Shown here: in pieces, positions 16,390 through 26,120 of the stretch
Numbering within the stretch: the stretch's first letter is position 1
How the letters are laid out: each line of letters starts with the position of its first letter
NCBI GenBank assembly: GCA_947458495.1
Contig: CANHAR010000002.1
Location: 1 to 34,980, forward strand
DNA from: Gammaproteobacteria bacterium
GTDB taxonomy: Bacteria; Pseudomonadota; Gammaproteobacteria; Pseudomonadales; Pseudohongiellaceae
DNA: 34,980 bases
Direction of reading: 5' to 3'
Notes under the pieces: model-generated
What the model was told of the DNA's origin: nothing
The model's input: the letters and a program-made list of their open reading frames with translations, nothing else
The model's database searches: none
Made by a program: the position numbers and the translations under genes

Positions 16390-18090
16390 ATGATTCGTTT
16401 ACTGACCCATCTGTTGGGCCCTTCTCGAACCGCCACCCCCAGGCTTTTCACTACCGCACTCCTACTCATCCTCACATCCACCCAACCCCTCATCGCCGCC
16501 ACCAACGACCAACCATTTGCCGTGCTGGAAGCAAGCATTCCCGAGATGCAACGAGCCATGGAATCCGGCCAGATGACCTCCCGTGAACTGGTAGAACAGT
16601 ATCTGATTCGTATCGCGCTCTACGAGGAACGGGTTAACGCGGTGATCGCGGTCAATCCGAATGCGTTGGCAGAGGCTGACCGGCTCGACGCAGAACGCGC
16701 TGCGGGACAGGTACGTGGGCCGCTTCATGGCATTCCCGTTGCCCTGAAGGACAATATCCATACCACCGACATGCCGACCACCGGCGGCGCGCTGGTGTTC
16801 CGGGATTTTGTGCCGCCCTATGAGGCCACGCTGACCACCAATCTGCGCAACGCGGGTGCCATCATTATGGCCAAGACGGTGATGACTGAACTGGCTAATT
16901 TTCTCGGGTCTGGCATGCCGGGCAACTATAGTGCGATTGGCGGCTATGGGCTGAACCCTTACGATCCCCGTCGTGACCCGCGGCAAGGTTTGGATGATGG
17001 CAGGCCGGTGATGGGGGTGGGTGGTTCGAGTTCGGGCATCGGCACGGCCATGAGTTTCTGGGCGGCCAATGTGGGCACGGAAACCTCAGGCTCAATCCTC
17101 TCTCCCGCCAACGCCAATATGCTGGCGGCCATCAAGCCAACGGTTGGGAGGATAAGCCGCTGGGGAATCATTCCCATCACCGCCGATCAGGACACTGCGG
17201 GGCCGATGGCGCGCTCGGTGACGGATGCCGCTATCATGTTGGGGGTGCTGGAGAGCATGGAACCTGATCCTCGTGATGCGGCAAGCAGCCGTTGTGAGGC
17301 GCCGGTCAACAACGATTACACGCCCCATCTGCAGGCCGATGGTTTGCGAGGCGCGCGGATTGGTATACCCAGAGCGTTTTACTACGATCAGGCACAAGTC
17401 CCCGGCAATGACGAAACCCAGGGCGGCCTGGACGATGAGGCGCGCGCGGTCATGGCGGCAGCCATCGAGGTGTTGCGACAGCAGGGCGCGATTATTGTGG
17501 ACCCCGCCAATATACCCAGCGTTATGGATCAGGATCCGGCGCGCAACCTGCTTGCCAGCCCGCCCAGCAGTGTTCTGTCGTATGGCATGAAACGCGACTT
17601 TAATGCCTGGCTGGCTTCACTGGGAGACATGGCACCTGTGAGTACCCTGACGCAACTGCGGGAATGGAATCTGGCCAATGAAGGTCGGGGAGCAATCCCC
17701 TACGGACAGGCACGCATTGATGAGGCCGATGCACTGGATTTGCTTGAATCGCTTCCCGCCTACCAGAGCGACCGGGCACGCGATCTTTTTGTGAGTGCCG
17801 AACACGGCATAGACGAGGTCATGGCCGAACTAGAGCTTGATGCGCTGTTATTTCCTGGCTCCTCTGGCGCCGGCATAGCGGCAAGGGCCGGCTACCCCAC
17901 GGTCATCGTTCCGTTTAGTCGTGTGGCGAATGCATTAAATCCGCCGCTGCCCGAGGGCTTTAATGCCGAGCCACGCCCCTTTGGTATCAGCTTTAGCGGC
18001 ACGGCCTGCAGCGAAGCCCGACTGATCGAGCTGGCGTATAGTTTTGAGCAGGCGACGCGTGCGCGGATTGCGCCGGTGGATTTTCCTTGA
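16390..18090 (+). CDS. exported amidase (amidase signature family)
   Basis: Signal-like N-terminus; 'LHGIPVALKDNIHTTDMPTTGGA', 'VGGSSSGIGTAMSFWAANVGTETSGSILSPANANMLAAIKPTVGRISRWGIIPI' amidase signature. Confidence 0.95.
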   Translation: MIRLLTHLLGPSRTATPRLFTTALLLILTSTQPLIAATNDQPFAVLEASIPEMQRAMESGQMTSRELVEQYLIRIALYEERVNAVIAVNPNALAEADRLDAERAAGQVRGPLHGIPVALKDNIHTTDMPTTGGALVFRDFVPPYEATLTTNLRNAGAIIMAKTVMTELANFLGSGMPGNYSAIGGYGLNPYDPRRDPRQGLDDGRPVMGVGGSSSGIGTAMSFWAANVGTETSGSILSPANANMLAAIKPTVGRISRWGIIPITADQDTAGPMARSVTDAAIMLGVLESMEPDPRDAASSRCEAPVNNDYTPHLQADGLRGARIGIPRAFYYDQAQVPGNDETQGGLDDEARAVMAAAIEVLRQQGAIIVDPANIPSVMDQDPARNLLASPPSSVLSYGMKRDFNAWLASLGDMAPVSTLTQLREWNLANEGRGAIPYGQARIDEADALDLLESLPAYQSDRARDLFVSAEHGIDEVMAELELDALLFPGSSGAGIAARAGYPTVIVPFSRVANALNPPLPEGFNAEPRPFGISFSGTACSEARLIELAYSFEQATRARIAPVDFP

Positions 18091-18215
18091 GTTGAGCCCG
18101 GGGCTTTGGGTATTGAGGATAGATGGCTTGCGTGACAGTGCCGAAATCCAAGGAAAATAAAACATTTGATAGCTGCGCGATAACCACCTATAAAGTTCAA
18201 AGGAGGAACTAACCA

Positions 18216-19153
18216 ATGCCCAAAGGGAAAACATCGCAATCTCTGCAAATCCGCAACAGCACTGCTGAATTCTTGATCTTCACGGCTCAGGCTGGTGAAG
18301 GCAGCATTGAGGTACGGGTGGAGGATGAAACCGTCTGGTTGACTCAGAAGCTGATGGCGGAGTTGTTTGGTGTCGACGTCAGAACCGTCAGCGAGCACCT
18401 GCAAAACATACTTAAAAACAACGAACTGGAAGAGGATTCAGTTATCCGGAAATTCCGGACAACTGCCGCCGATGGCAAACAATACAACACCCAGTTCTAC
18501 AACCTCGACGCCATTATCTCAGTAGGCTACCGCGTCAATTCCACCCGTGCTACCCAATTCCGCCAATGGGCGACCGGCATCCTGCGCGAGTTTGCCATCA
18601 AGGGTTTTGTGCTGGACCGGAAGCGATTGGAAAATGGCAGTTTTCTGGGCGAGGATTATTTTGAACGCCTGCTGGAAGAAATTCGCGAGATTCGCCTAAG
18701 CGAACGCAGGTTTTACCAGAAGATTGCCGATATTTATGCAACCAGCATGGATTACAGAAAAGATGCTGAACTGACCCAGCAGTTTTTTGCCAAAGTCCAA
18801 AACAAACTGCACTACGCCATTCACGGCAGCACGGCAGCGGAGTTGGTGATGGCGAGGGCCGATGCTGACAAAGAACACATGGGGCTGACCAGCTGGGAAA
18901 AAGCACCTGACGGGAAAGCATGGCCTTGCGAAAAATGCCAATGACCATGGAAGATTGGGCGACAAAACTTGATGCGTTTTTGCAATTTAATGAGCAGGAT
19001 ATTCTGGATGCCTCAGGCAAGGTCACCGCAGAGGTCGCCAAGGCATTTGCGCTGACAGAATTTGAAAAATACAGGATTGTGCAGGATCGTTTGTTCAGAT
19101 CGGACTTTGACAAAATGCTGGAAAGTCTGCCGACACTAGACCCCGAAAAATAA
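18216..19153 (+). pseudogene. RhuM family (virulence RhuM) protein with internal out-of-frame deletion
   Basis: 18216-18944 encodes the RhuM N-terminal part (EVRVEDETVWLTQKLMAELFGVDVRTVSEHLQNI...MGLTSWEKAPDGKA) then runs out of frame; 18920-19153 encodes the C-terminal part (MALRKMPMTMEDWATKLDAFLQFNEQDILDASGKVTAEVAKAFALTEFEKYRIVQDRL). The expected intervening segment is missing. Confidence 0.75.
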
Positions 19154-19272
19154 TGGCCAGTCGGCTCACGTAACCCCTACTTCAGCGTCTTTCTTGCTGC
19201 TTGCAATCGGGCTATCCTGAATGTCGGGGTAGAACCCTTGTTAAAGGCACCAGATCGAGGGCATTACAAAAC

Positions 19273-19818
19273 ATGGATTCCATAGCAGCAGCACAAAACG
19301 ATATGCGGGTCGCTTATTTTGGTGGAGCGCCGGGCATTGTTACCTCAGCAACAGCGTGGTTGGCCGCGGCAGTCGTTGCCGCTGTGGTCACGCCGCAGGC
19401 AGGTGTTTTTACGTTGGTGTTTGCTGGCATGCTCATATTCCCGGTGTCTGTTCTGCTGTGCCGTTTGATAGGCGCTCCCGGCAAACACAGCAAAGATAAT
19501 CCTCTTGGGCCACTGGCACTTGAGGGAACCTTTTGGATGCTGCTGTCTATGCTTATTGCAATCGCCGTCTCGTTATACCGGGTTGAATGGTTCTTTCCGG
19601 CCATGCTGTTTGTGATAGCCGGTCGCTACCTGACCTTTTCAACTTTATATGGCATGCGTATTTTCTGGCTGCTCAGCGCCGCGCTTGTGGCGGCCGCAAG
19701 CATGTCGACTGTCTTTCAGGCGCCTGTGTTTGTGGGCGCATTAGCCGGTGCATTGGTCGAGTACGTGGTCGGGATTTTTGTGTTTGTGACGCACAGGCGT
19801 ACGCTAGCGCAGCATTGA
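19273..19818 (+). CDS. integral membrane protein (possibly DUF7010-like)
   Basis: Start at MDSIAAAQNDMRVAYFGGAPG; several hydrophobic segments; 'GGAPGIVTSATAWLAAAVVA...GKHSKDNPLGPLALEGTFWML' pattern. Confidence 0.7.
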   Translation: MDSIAAAQNDMRVAYFGGAPGIVTSATAWLAAAVVAAVVTPQAGVFTLVFAGMLIFPVSVLLCRLIGAPGKHSKDNPLGPLALEGTFWMLLSMLIAIAVSLYRVEWFFPAMLFVIAGRYLTFSTLYGMRIFWLLSAALVAAASMSTVFQAPVFVGALAGALVEYVVGIFVFVTHRRTLAQH

Positions 19819-19827
19819 GGGTTTGTT

Positions 19828-20244
19828 ATGTCTACCGTTATTGGCACTCAAGACATTGATGTCATCCCAACCTTACCCAGCCGGTCATTACCCGCAACCA
19901 TCGCCTTTTATGCCAAGCTCGGTTTTGAAGGTGAATTGATTGATGACAATTACGCGATACTGTGTCGCGGGCCCATCGAACTGCATTTTTTCCCTCATCC
20001 CGAATTAAATCCCGCTGAGTGCTACTCAGGATGTTATGTTCGATTGAACAACGTGGATGATCTGCACGCTGAGTTTATGGCGGCGAACTTGCCGGCGCGT
20101 GGCATTCCCAGACTGGAACGTGTCGACGACAAACCATGGGGCATGCGGGAGTTTGCGCTGCTCGACAATGACGGCAATCTGATCAGGTTTGGTCGTGTCC
20201 AAAACCACCCGTCCAAAAATCTGCAACGAATTGTCTCGGTTTGA
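19828..20244 (+). CDS. VOC / bleomycin resistance-like protein
   Basis: 'IPTLPSRSLPATIAFYAKLGFEGELIDDNYAILCRGPIELHFFPHPELNPAECYSGCYVRLNNVDDLHAEF...WGMREFALLDNDGNLIRFG'. Confidence 0.92.
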   Translation: MSTVIGTQDIDVIPTLPSRSLPATIAFYAKLGFEGELIDDNYAILCRGPIELHFFPHPELNPAECYSGCYVRLNNVDDLHAEFMAANLPARGIPRLERVDDKPWGMREFALLDNDGNLIRFGRVQNHPSKNLQRIVSV

Positions 20245-20305
20245 CAAACAACACACTCTCTAGCGTATATTCCACCCAGATTTTGTTTGCCAAATCCCTC
20301 TAGAG

Positions 20306-22717
20306 ATGCCTCTGATGACTCATTTTTTCCAACATCTGCAACGCAGATTGTTAATCCTGACGCTGGTTCTTTCCTTTAATGTGGGAGGTACGGCGCTAGC
20401 GCAGGACAGTGTTTCGGCGCTGACCAAAGCGGATGAAAGCGAATTTGATTTTACGCTGGACGGCAAGCTTGATGAGGCGATCTGGGGCCGCATACCTTAT
20501 TTTGATGGCATGCGCGTGATTACGCCTGATACCTTGGCGCCCGCTGCCTATGAGACGCACACGCGCATTTTTTACACGGAACGGGGCATCTATCTGGGGG
20601 TGATGAACTATCAACCTGAGGGCTCGATTGTTGCGCGCATGACGTCGCGGGATCGTCAGATTGTGCGCGATGGTTTTGTGCTGATGATCGACCCGTCTGG
20701 GGAAGGGCTTTACGGTTATGGCATGCGCGTGAATGTTGGTGGGTCGATGAATGACATCACCATCCTGCCTGAACGCCAGTACAACACGCAGTGGGATGGC
20801 GCGTGGGATGGCAAAGCCACCGTGGTTGAGGACGGCTGGATAGCTGAGATGTTTATCCCCTGGTCGATGATGGCGCTGCCGCAGGTGACCGGAGAGAAGC
20901 GCCGCATCGGCGTGTATACAGAGCGTCAGATTGGTGCGAGCGGAGAGACCTGGTCATCGCCTGCGCTGCCGGGCACAGGCGCGCAGTTTTTGTCGTCGTT
21001 TGATCTTTATGAACTTGAAGATATCGAGCCGCGCCGGCAAATCACCTATTACCCCTACGTCGCCACCACCCACGACGCGATCCGCAATGACACGCCACTG
21101 CGTGCCGGTGCCGAAGTGTTCTGGCGTCCGTCGTCCAACACGCAATTGTCCGCGAGTTTAAATCCGGATTTTGGCAACGTGGAATCTGACGACGTGGTGG
21201 TTAATCTGACCGCCTTTGAGATATTTTTTGAAGAGAAGCGCTCGTTTTTTCTGGAAGGGCAAGATGTGTTTATCACCTCGCCGCGCGCCCGCACCAGCAG
21301 TGGTCCAAACGGACCAACCTCCATGCTCAATACCCGGCGCATCGGCAGCGCGCCCCGTTGGGAAATCCCTGCGGGTATCAGCGTGTCACCCACCGATCAA
21401 AGTCAACCCAGCGATCTGTTGGGGGCGGTGAAACTCACCGGTCAGAGTGGCAACTGGCGCTATGGCAGCCTTGTTGCGTCTGAAGATGATATGCAGATCC
21501 GGGGCACAAACAAGGCCGGGCAGCGTGTCACACTGAACAGCGAAGGTCGCGATTTCCTTGTTGGCCGCCTGGTGTATGAAGACACCTCGGCAGGGGGTCG
21601 ACGTTCTATTGGCTGGATGGGGACGGATGTCTCACATACGAGTATTGATGCCGTTGTTAATGGCATTGATCTGCACTATTTTTCAGCCGACACACGCTGG
21701 GCCATTGATGCGCAGTTGCTGCACAGTGACGTGGGCGGCACAACCGGTGCCGGTGGTTTTGCTGATATCAGTTACCAGCCGCAACGTGGCCGGCAGCACC
21801 GAGTAGCACTGGGTTACCTGGACGATTCCCTTGAACTGAACAACCTGGGTTTTGTGAGCCGAAATGATTTTGTGCAAGCAGACTATACCTTCAGCAATGA
21901 CCGGTCCGATGTTGAAGGTTTGCGGGCATTAAGCGACAGCATCAGTGTCGTCAATCAGTGGACTACGTCTGGGCGACCAACACGCTTATCGTTGTTTCTG
22001 AACCGCAGATATACCTTTCTGGACAATAGTGTGCTCAGTGCCAGTGCACGTTATTTCCCGCCGCGCGTGGATGACCGTCTGGGCCGCGGCAGTGGCATTT
22101 TTAGAATTCCCGAGCGTTGGGGGATGACGCTGAACTGGAATGACGACCCCAGTAAAAAACTGTCACCCGAGGCAGGTATCACCGCAGCACAAGAGGATCT
22201 TGGCGCCAGATCACTGACGTTCTCCGCCGGCATGACGTATCGACCCGTCGACAATTTCTCCGTGTTGTTTAACCTCAGTTATACCGACAGGGAAGCGCTG
22301 CTGGTGTATCGGAATAATGGCCGCTATACCAGTTTTGAAGCCACTCAATGGTCGCCAAATCTGAGCATGGATTATTTCTTGTCTGCAAAACAACAGCTGC
22401 GTTTCAGTATGCAATGGACCGGACTAAAAGCGTTCGAGGATAGATTTTTCTCGGTCAATCCCGATGAAGTAGCCAGGCTGCGCGTTGTCAATAAACCAAA
22501 CGCAACGCCCGATAACTTTGTGATTAGCCGCATGACTTTTCAGGCCCGTTACCGCTGGGAAATTGCCCCGCTGTCCGACCTGTTTGTGGTCTACACGCGA
22601 GGCTCGAATCTACCGGGCTCTCAGTTCGACGATTACGGCAACTTGCTGATAGACGCGTGGGACCAGCCGATTGTGGACACCATCGCGGTGAAATTACGAT
22701 ACCGTTTTGGTTCTTAG
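20306..22717 (+). CDS. DUF5916 domain / carbohydrate-binding family 9-like outer-membrane protein
   Basis: N-terminal 'FDFTLDGKLDEAIWGRIPYFDGMRVITP' CBM9-like, then 'EIFFEEKRSFFLEGQDVF' and beta-barrel-like C-terminal region typical of DUF5916. Confidence 0.88.
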   Translation: MPLMTHFFQHLQRRLLILTLVLSFNVGGTALAQDSVSALTKADESEFDFTLDGKLDEAIWGRIPYFDGMRVITPDTLAPAAYETHTRIFYTERGIYLGVMNYQPEGSIVARMTSRDRQIVRDGFVLMIDPSGEGLYGYGMRVNVGGSMNDITILPERQYNTQWDGAWDGKATVVEDGWIAEMFIPWSMMALPQVTGEKRRIGVYTERQIGASGETWSSPALPGTGAQFLSSFDLYELEDIEPRRQITYYPYVATTHDAIRNDTPLRAGAEVFWRPSSNTQLSASLNPDFGNVESDDVVVNLTAFEIFFEEKRSFFLEGQDVFITSPRARTSSGPNGPTSMLNTRRIGSAPRWEIPAGISVSPTDQSQPSDLLGAVKLTGQSGNWRYGSLVASEDDMQIRGTNKAGQRVTLNSEGRDFLVGRLVYEDTSAGGRRSIGWMGTDVSHTSIDAVVNGIDLHYFSADTRWAIDAQLLHSDVGGTTGAGGFADISYQPQRGRQHRVALGYLDDSLELNNLGFVSRNDFVQADYTFSNDRSDVEGLRALSDSISVVNQWTTSGRPTRLSLFLNRRYTFLDNSVLSASARYFPPRVDDRLGRGSGIFRIPERWGMTLNWNDDPSKKLSPEAGITAAQEDLGARSLTFSAGMTYRPVDNFSVLFNLSYTDREALLVYRNNGRYTSFEATQWSPNLSMDYFLSAKQQLRFSMQWTGLKAFEDRFFSVNPDEVARLRVVNKPNATPDNFVISRMTFQARYRWEIAPLSDLFVVYTRGSNLPGSQFDDYGNLLIDAWDQPIVDTIAVKLRYRFGS

Positions 22718-22724
22718 TGAAAGT

Positions 22725-22755
22725 GAGTGGCCCGGCAGCGCTCAATTGGCCACTC
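22725..22755. terminator. inverted repeat between convergent genes, possible terminator
   Basis: GAGTGGCC (22725-22732) / GGCCACTC (22748-22755), perfect 8-bp stem; no T-tract. Confidence 0.4.
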
Positions 22756-22766
22756 TGACCTAAGTA

Positions 22767-23192
22767 CTACAACTGGCGCTGCCAGGTCTGGGTCTGACAT
22801 ATCCTGAACATACAGCCCGTGACCAACAAGGTATCGCCTGACAGCTCAAGGCGCGAGTTGACGGTGCGGTCATTGCGGGGATCCCAGATCTTCCCATCGC
22901 CCCAATTGGTAGGACCGCTGGCGAGCATGTCCCAGATCATACGCTTGCCGCTATGCTCGTAAGGTTGCTCATTGCCTTGCGGATCTCGAGCCCGAAGAAT
23001 CGTGCCACACAGCAGGTTGGTATCGCAGGCGGCAATGCTGACCTCCAGATAACCATCTTCTGTCAATTCAGTACGCCAGATGCCATGAACATCTTGCGCC
23101 AGCGCACTGAACGAGACACTCATCAACAGAGCAGAAACAAACGTGGAAACAAGGGCGGCATTGCTTTTGCGTTGAAGAGCGGGGGTCATCAC
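22767..23192 (-). CDS. DUF2147 domain-containing exported protein
   Basis: Signal peptide then 'GIWRTELTEDGYLEVSIAACDTNLLCGTILRARDPQG...GKIWDPRNDRTVNSRLELSGDTLLVTGCMF'. Confidence 0.9.
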   Translation of the reverse strand: MMTPALQRKSNAALVSTFVSALLMSVSFSALAQDVHGIWRTELTEDGYLEVSIAACDTNLLCGTILRARDPQGNEQPYEHSGKRMIWDMLASGPTNWGDGKIWDPRNDRTVNSRLELSGDTLLVTGCMFRICQTQTWQRQL

Positions 23193-23228
23193 CAGTTCCT
23201 TTTAATTGAATTCTATACAGTTACAGGT

Positions 23229-23969
23229 TCAGAGTAGTTTTTCCTGACCAGCCGAAGAATGCCTCACAATCCCCAGACAAATCAACAGCTGCGCGCAGTA
23301 ATACGTGCTCATCACGGCGATGCCAGAGTATGCAAACGGCGACACAAACCGTTCAACGGCAATCAGCGTGTCGCTGATCATAAAAATCAACGCGCCCATG
23401 GCCACCCACAGGAACTGCTGATCGTTGCGAAAACCCGCCGCAATAGCCATCAGGCTGATGGCAATCATGTAAGCCGTCACCGGCAACTGCATGTCACCCG
23501 CCGCCGGCAAGATCACCAGCGTACACACCAGTCCATACACCAGAATGAGCGCGGCCCACGGCAGGCGCCGGGGTTGCCAGTTACGCTGGGTGACAAACAG
23601 CACCGTGTAGGTGACCTGAGCCAACAAAAAGGCCGCCAGCCCCTGCACAAACAACCCATCCATCGCCAATAACACATCACCCATCGCTGACAGTACCAGC
23701 CCCAACCCCAGCAGCGCCCGCACCCTGCCCTCGGTTCTGGTCAGCGCCAGAAACAGCAGCAAGGCAATCGGGATGATCTTGAACAACCAGCGCCAGCCCG
23801 TGGGGATCAGGCCTGGCAGTGCGATGTAAAACAGGCTGAAACCCACAAAGGCCGCCAGCCACAGCAGGGGGACCTGCGCGAGGATGTGAGTGTTGTCGAT
23901 GTGGATGTGGTTGTGGCGGGGTATTGATGAGGGTTCATTCGAAACAGTTGTCATGGTTTTTTTTCTCAT
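23229..23969 (-). CDS. lysoplasmalogenase family (YhhN) membrane protein
   Basis: Multi-TM protein; 'GRVRALLGLGLVLSAMGDVLLAMDG...FLLAQVTYTVLF' and 'MGALIFMISDTLIAVERF'. Start taken at MRKKTMTT, so it does not overlap the upstream PIN gene. Confidence 0.85.
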   Translation of the reverse strand: MRKKTMTTVSNEPSSIPRHNHIHIDNTHILAQVPLLWLAAFVGFSLFYIALPGLIPTGWRWLFKIIPIALLLFLALTRTEGRVRALLGLGLVLSAMGDVLLAMDGLFVQGLAAFLLAQVTYTVLFVTQRNWQPRRLPWAALILVYGLVCTLVILPAAGDMQLPVTAYMIAISLMAIAAGFRNDQQFLWVAMGALIFMISDTLIAVERFVSPFAYSGIAVMSTYYCAQLLICLGIVRHSSAGQEKLL

Positions 23970-24018
23970 TTTTTTGAACAAAGTCTTATTAACGAAAAGA
24001 GTGCGAATTCTATTAAAG

Positions 24019-24438
24019 TCAGAAACGGTTCCGCCCCCAACGCAGGTATTCACCGGCAGTCATGGCAATGTTGGGAAAAGTCTGAATTAATTTTTGATCG
24101 CTGGTAATCAGTTTCAAGCTCAGTGATGTCGCCAAGGACACAAACTCACAGTCACATGCTGAGCAACCAGACTGTTGAGCCAACCTTAAAACATCCATTG
24201 AGTTGACCGTATATTCATTATCCGCAAGCTGTTGTTCCGCTTGCGCTTGAATCGCGATCGCCGTGCTCAGATCGATGATGCTTTTTCTGACATACATCGC
24301 CAATACGTTACGCAATTCGCTTCGCCAGAGTAATGGAGCAATCCACTGTGAATCGATGTGCAGTAATGAAACAACATTGTCGGTTTGATCCGTAGGCAGA
24401 TACAGGTACGCAATGGTATTCGTGTCCGTTACGATCAT
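24019..24438 (-). CDS. PIN domain (VapC-like) toxin
   Basis: 'MIVTDTNTIAYLYLP', 'WIAPLLWRSELRNVLAMY', 'CSACDCEFVSLATSLSLKLITSDQKLIQTFP' PIN acidic residues; paired with the upstream antitoxin. Confidence 0.88.
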   Translation of the reverse strand: MIVTDTNTIAYLYLPTDQTDNVVSLLHIDSQWIAPLLWRSELRNVLAMYVRKSIIDLSTAIAIQAQAEQQLADNEYTVNSMDVLRLAQQSGCSACDCEFVSLATSLSLKLITSDQKLIQTFPNIAMTAGEYLRWGRNRF

Positions 24439-24677
24439 TCTCTTCCCTGATGAATGGCTGCATTGATTTCAGCAGTGTCCAATCGTTCAACGGTGACTCT
24501 GTTACGCAGTGCTTGCGCTTTCTCGGCCAGCTCAACTGCGGAGGCACGCATGGGTTTGAATGTTTTTTCCAAACAATAAATCAGCTCACTGTTCACGCTT
24601 CTGTGGTGAGTGCTAGCCGCTTGTCTAAGTTTCTCGTACAAGTCGTCGGGGATGTTTTTAAACGTGACCGTTGCCAT
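24435..24677 (-). CDS. FitA/Arc-like ribbon-helix-helix antitoxin
   Basis: MATVTFKNIPDDLYEKLRQAASTHHRSVNSELIYCLEKTF; 4-bp overlap with the PIN gene; start at ATG 24677 (track start 24752). Confidence 0.88.
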   Translation of the reverse strand: MATVTFKNIPDDLYEKLRQAASTHHRSVNSELIYCLEKTFKPMRASAVELAEKAQALRNRVTVERLDTAEINAAIHQGRE

Positions 24678-24702
24678 CAGCAAGCCTCCGTTCTTTAACA
24701 GT

Positions 24703-24730
24703 GGTTTCATAATGGTTTCATTATGGTTTC
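24703..24730 (-). promoter_or_regulatory. candidate operator: 11-bp direct repeats upstream of antitoxin
   Basis: GGTTTCATAAT / GGTTTCATTAT / GGTTTC- in tandem with 11-bp period. Confidence 0.5.
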
Positions 24731-24888
24731 CTTGGCGATTGATAGTCAACAACCTATCCGGCTAATACCATAGTTGGGCTTTTAAGCAGTTTCAGAATTT
24801 TTGGTGGGCTGACGCCTCCCGTGAGCAGCGCCGAGAGGTACAAACGGTTTTCCTGTAGCGCTGGCTTAGGGCGTACTAGCAGTCCGCC

Positions 24889-25821
24889 CTACTCACTCAG
24901 CCGCTGAACATTGGCTTGATACGTTTGTTCAGGCAGTGGCAGATAACCGGTGAAGTGCATCCAGCTGCCGATGTTGGAAAACAGATGGCCCAGAAACTGC
25001 GTCGCGGGTGTTGGCTCCGTGCCTTCAACGCCCAAGGCGTCAGATCGCACATACAGAAACAGCGGGCGCGTTAACGGCTGGTAACTGCCATCTAACGCAG
25101 ATTGCAGCGAGGGATACGCGGGGCCATTGCCAGCGTCGAGAGCAACCAGGCGCAGTGTATCCCAGTGACGATGATAGGCGCCCAGACCAAAAAATCCGAA
25201 GGCATTCGGATCGGCGGCTATTTCTGCGGCCAGAAATTCTTCGTCTTCACTGGCAACATAATCCATGCGGCTGCGACGTACTTCGCCGGTTACCTGAGTG
25301 GTGAAATAGTCGTAGGTCCCGGAGTCTTGTCCGCGACCATACAAATTCAAAGGTGCATCTGGCCAAGAGGCATTTACCGACTGCCAGTTGTTAACTTGCC
25401 CCTCAGAAGCAACCGCCCACATCTGTTCAAGCTCATCCAGCGTCAGGCTGCTTAACCATTCATTGCGCGGATGAGTCACCAGCGCGATGGCATCGGTGCC
25501 CAGATCAAAGCGTTGATACGGCACATTGTTGCCCACACAAATCGCAACCTCCTCGGCGTTGATCTCGCGAGAAGCGGCGCTGATCTGTATCTCTCCGTCA
25601 CAAAAGCGCCTGAAGCCGCCGGTTGTTCCCGAAAAATTCACGGCTACCTGAGTTTCGGGATTTGCAGTGGCATACAAACGCGCTGCTTGCACCATGATCG
25701 GGTAAACCGTGCTGGAGCCATCCACAATAATGTCAGCCCGACTCTCATCGACTGATTCAAATTCAGGGGAGCAGGCCATCACAGCAGAGGTCGCGCAGAT
25801 TAGCAGTAGTCTTGACTTCAT
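24889..25821 (-). CDS. PstS-family phosphate-binding lipoprotein
   Basis: Lipoprotein signal (MKSRLLLICATSAVMAC); 'IIVDGSSTVYPIMVQAARLYA...VAVNFSGTTGGFRRFCDGEIQISAASREI', 'LYGRGQDSGTYDYFTTQVTGE'. Confidence 0.93.
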   Translation of the reverse strand: MKSRLLLICATSAVMACSPEFESVDESRADIIVDGSSTVYPIMVQAARLYATANPETQVAVNFSGTTGGFRRFCDGEIQISAASREINAEEVAICVGNNVPYQRFDLGTDAIALVTHPRNEWLSSLTLDELEQMWAVASEGQVNNWQSVNASWPDAPLNLYGRGQDSGTYDYFTTQVTGEVRRSRMDYVASEDEEFLAAEIAADPNAFGFFGLGAYHRHWDTLRLVALDAGNGPAYPSLQSALDGSYQPLTRPLFLYVRSDALGVEGTEPTPATQFLGHLFSNIGSWMHFTGYLPLPEQTYQANVQRLSE

Positions 25822-25877
25822 GGGGCACTATCTCCGCATAAACAGGGCATCTGTCCTGACTCGGGATGAGTCTTTAC

Positions 25878-26096
25878 TTACGTTTTATCATTACTCCAGT
25901 CAGACTTGAGTGTTGACCAGAATATTTTCAGGTTATGGAACTTTGTTTCCACCACTGCAAAGTGTTCATCCAGATGGTCAATGGCCTGATGAAGCTCAAG
26001 CTCTTTATCCTTCTCGAGTTCAGTCTCCAGCCGAGCAATGGCTTCACGTAACTCAACCAGCTTTTTTTGCTTTTCCTGTCGATTAGATATTGTCAT
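25878..26096 (-). CDS. small coiled-coil protein between Na/Pi transporter and PstS genes
   Basis: 72 aa, MTISNRQEKQKKLVELREAIARLETELEKDKELELHQAIDHLDEHFAVVETKFHNLKIFWSTLKSDWSNDKT; same strand and operon-like spacing. Confidence 0.65.
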   Translation of the reverse strand: MTISNRQEKQKKLVELREAIARLETELEKDKELELHQAIDHLDEHFAVVETKFHNLKIFWSTLKSDWSNDKT

Positions 26097-26120
26097 TTGA
26101 TCTCCGAAAACATCCCGCTA

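Noticed and set aside
20241-20271. TTGACA...TATATT promoter upstream of the DUF5916 gene
   Set aside because: Spacer is 19 bp and the -10 is weak; not distinctive enough to report as a feature.
24753-24888. Hairpin-rich non-coding stretch downstream of the PstS gene (AGGGCG...CGCCCT)
   Set aside because: Short stem without T-tract and no repeat family recognised; insufficient to call a terminator or ncRNA.
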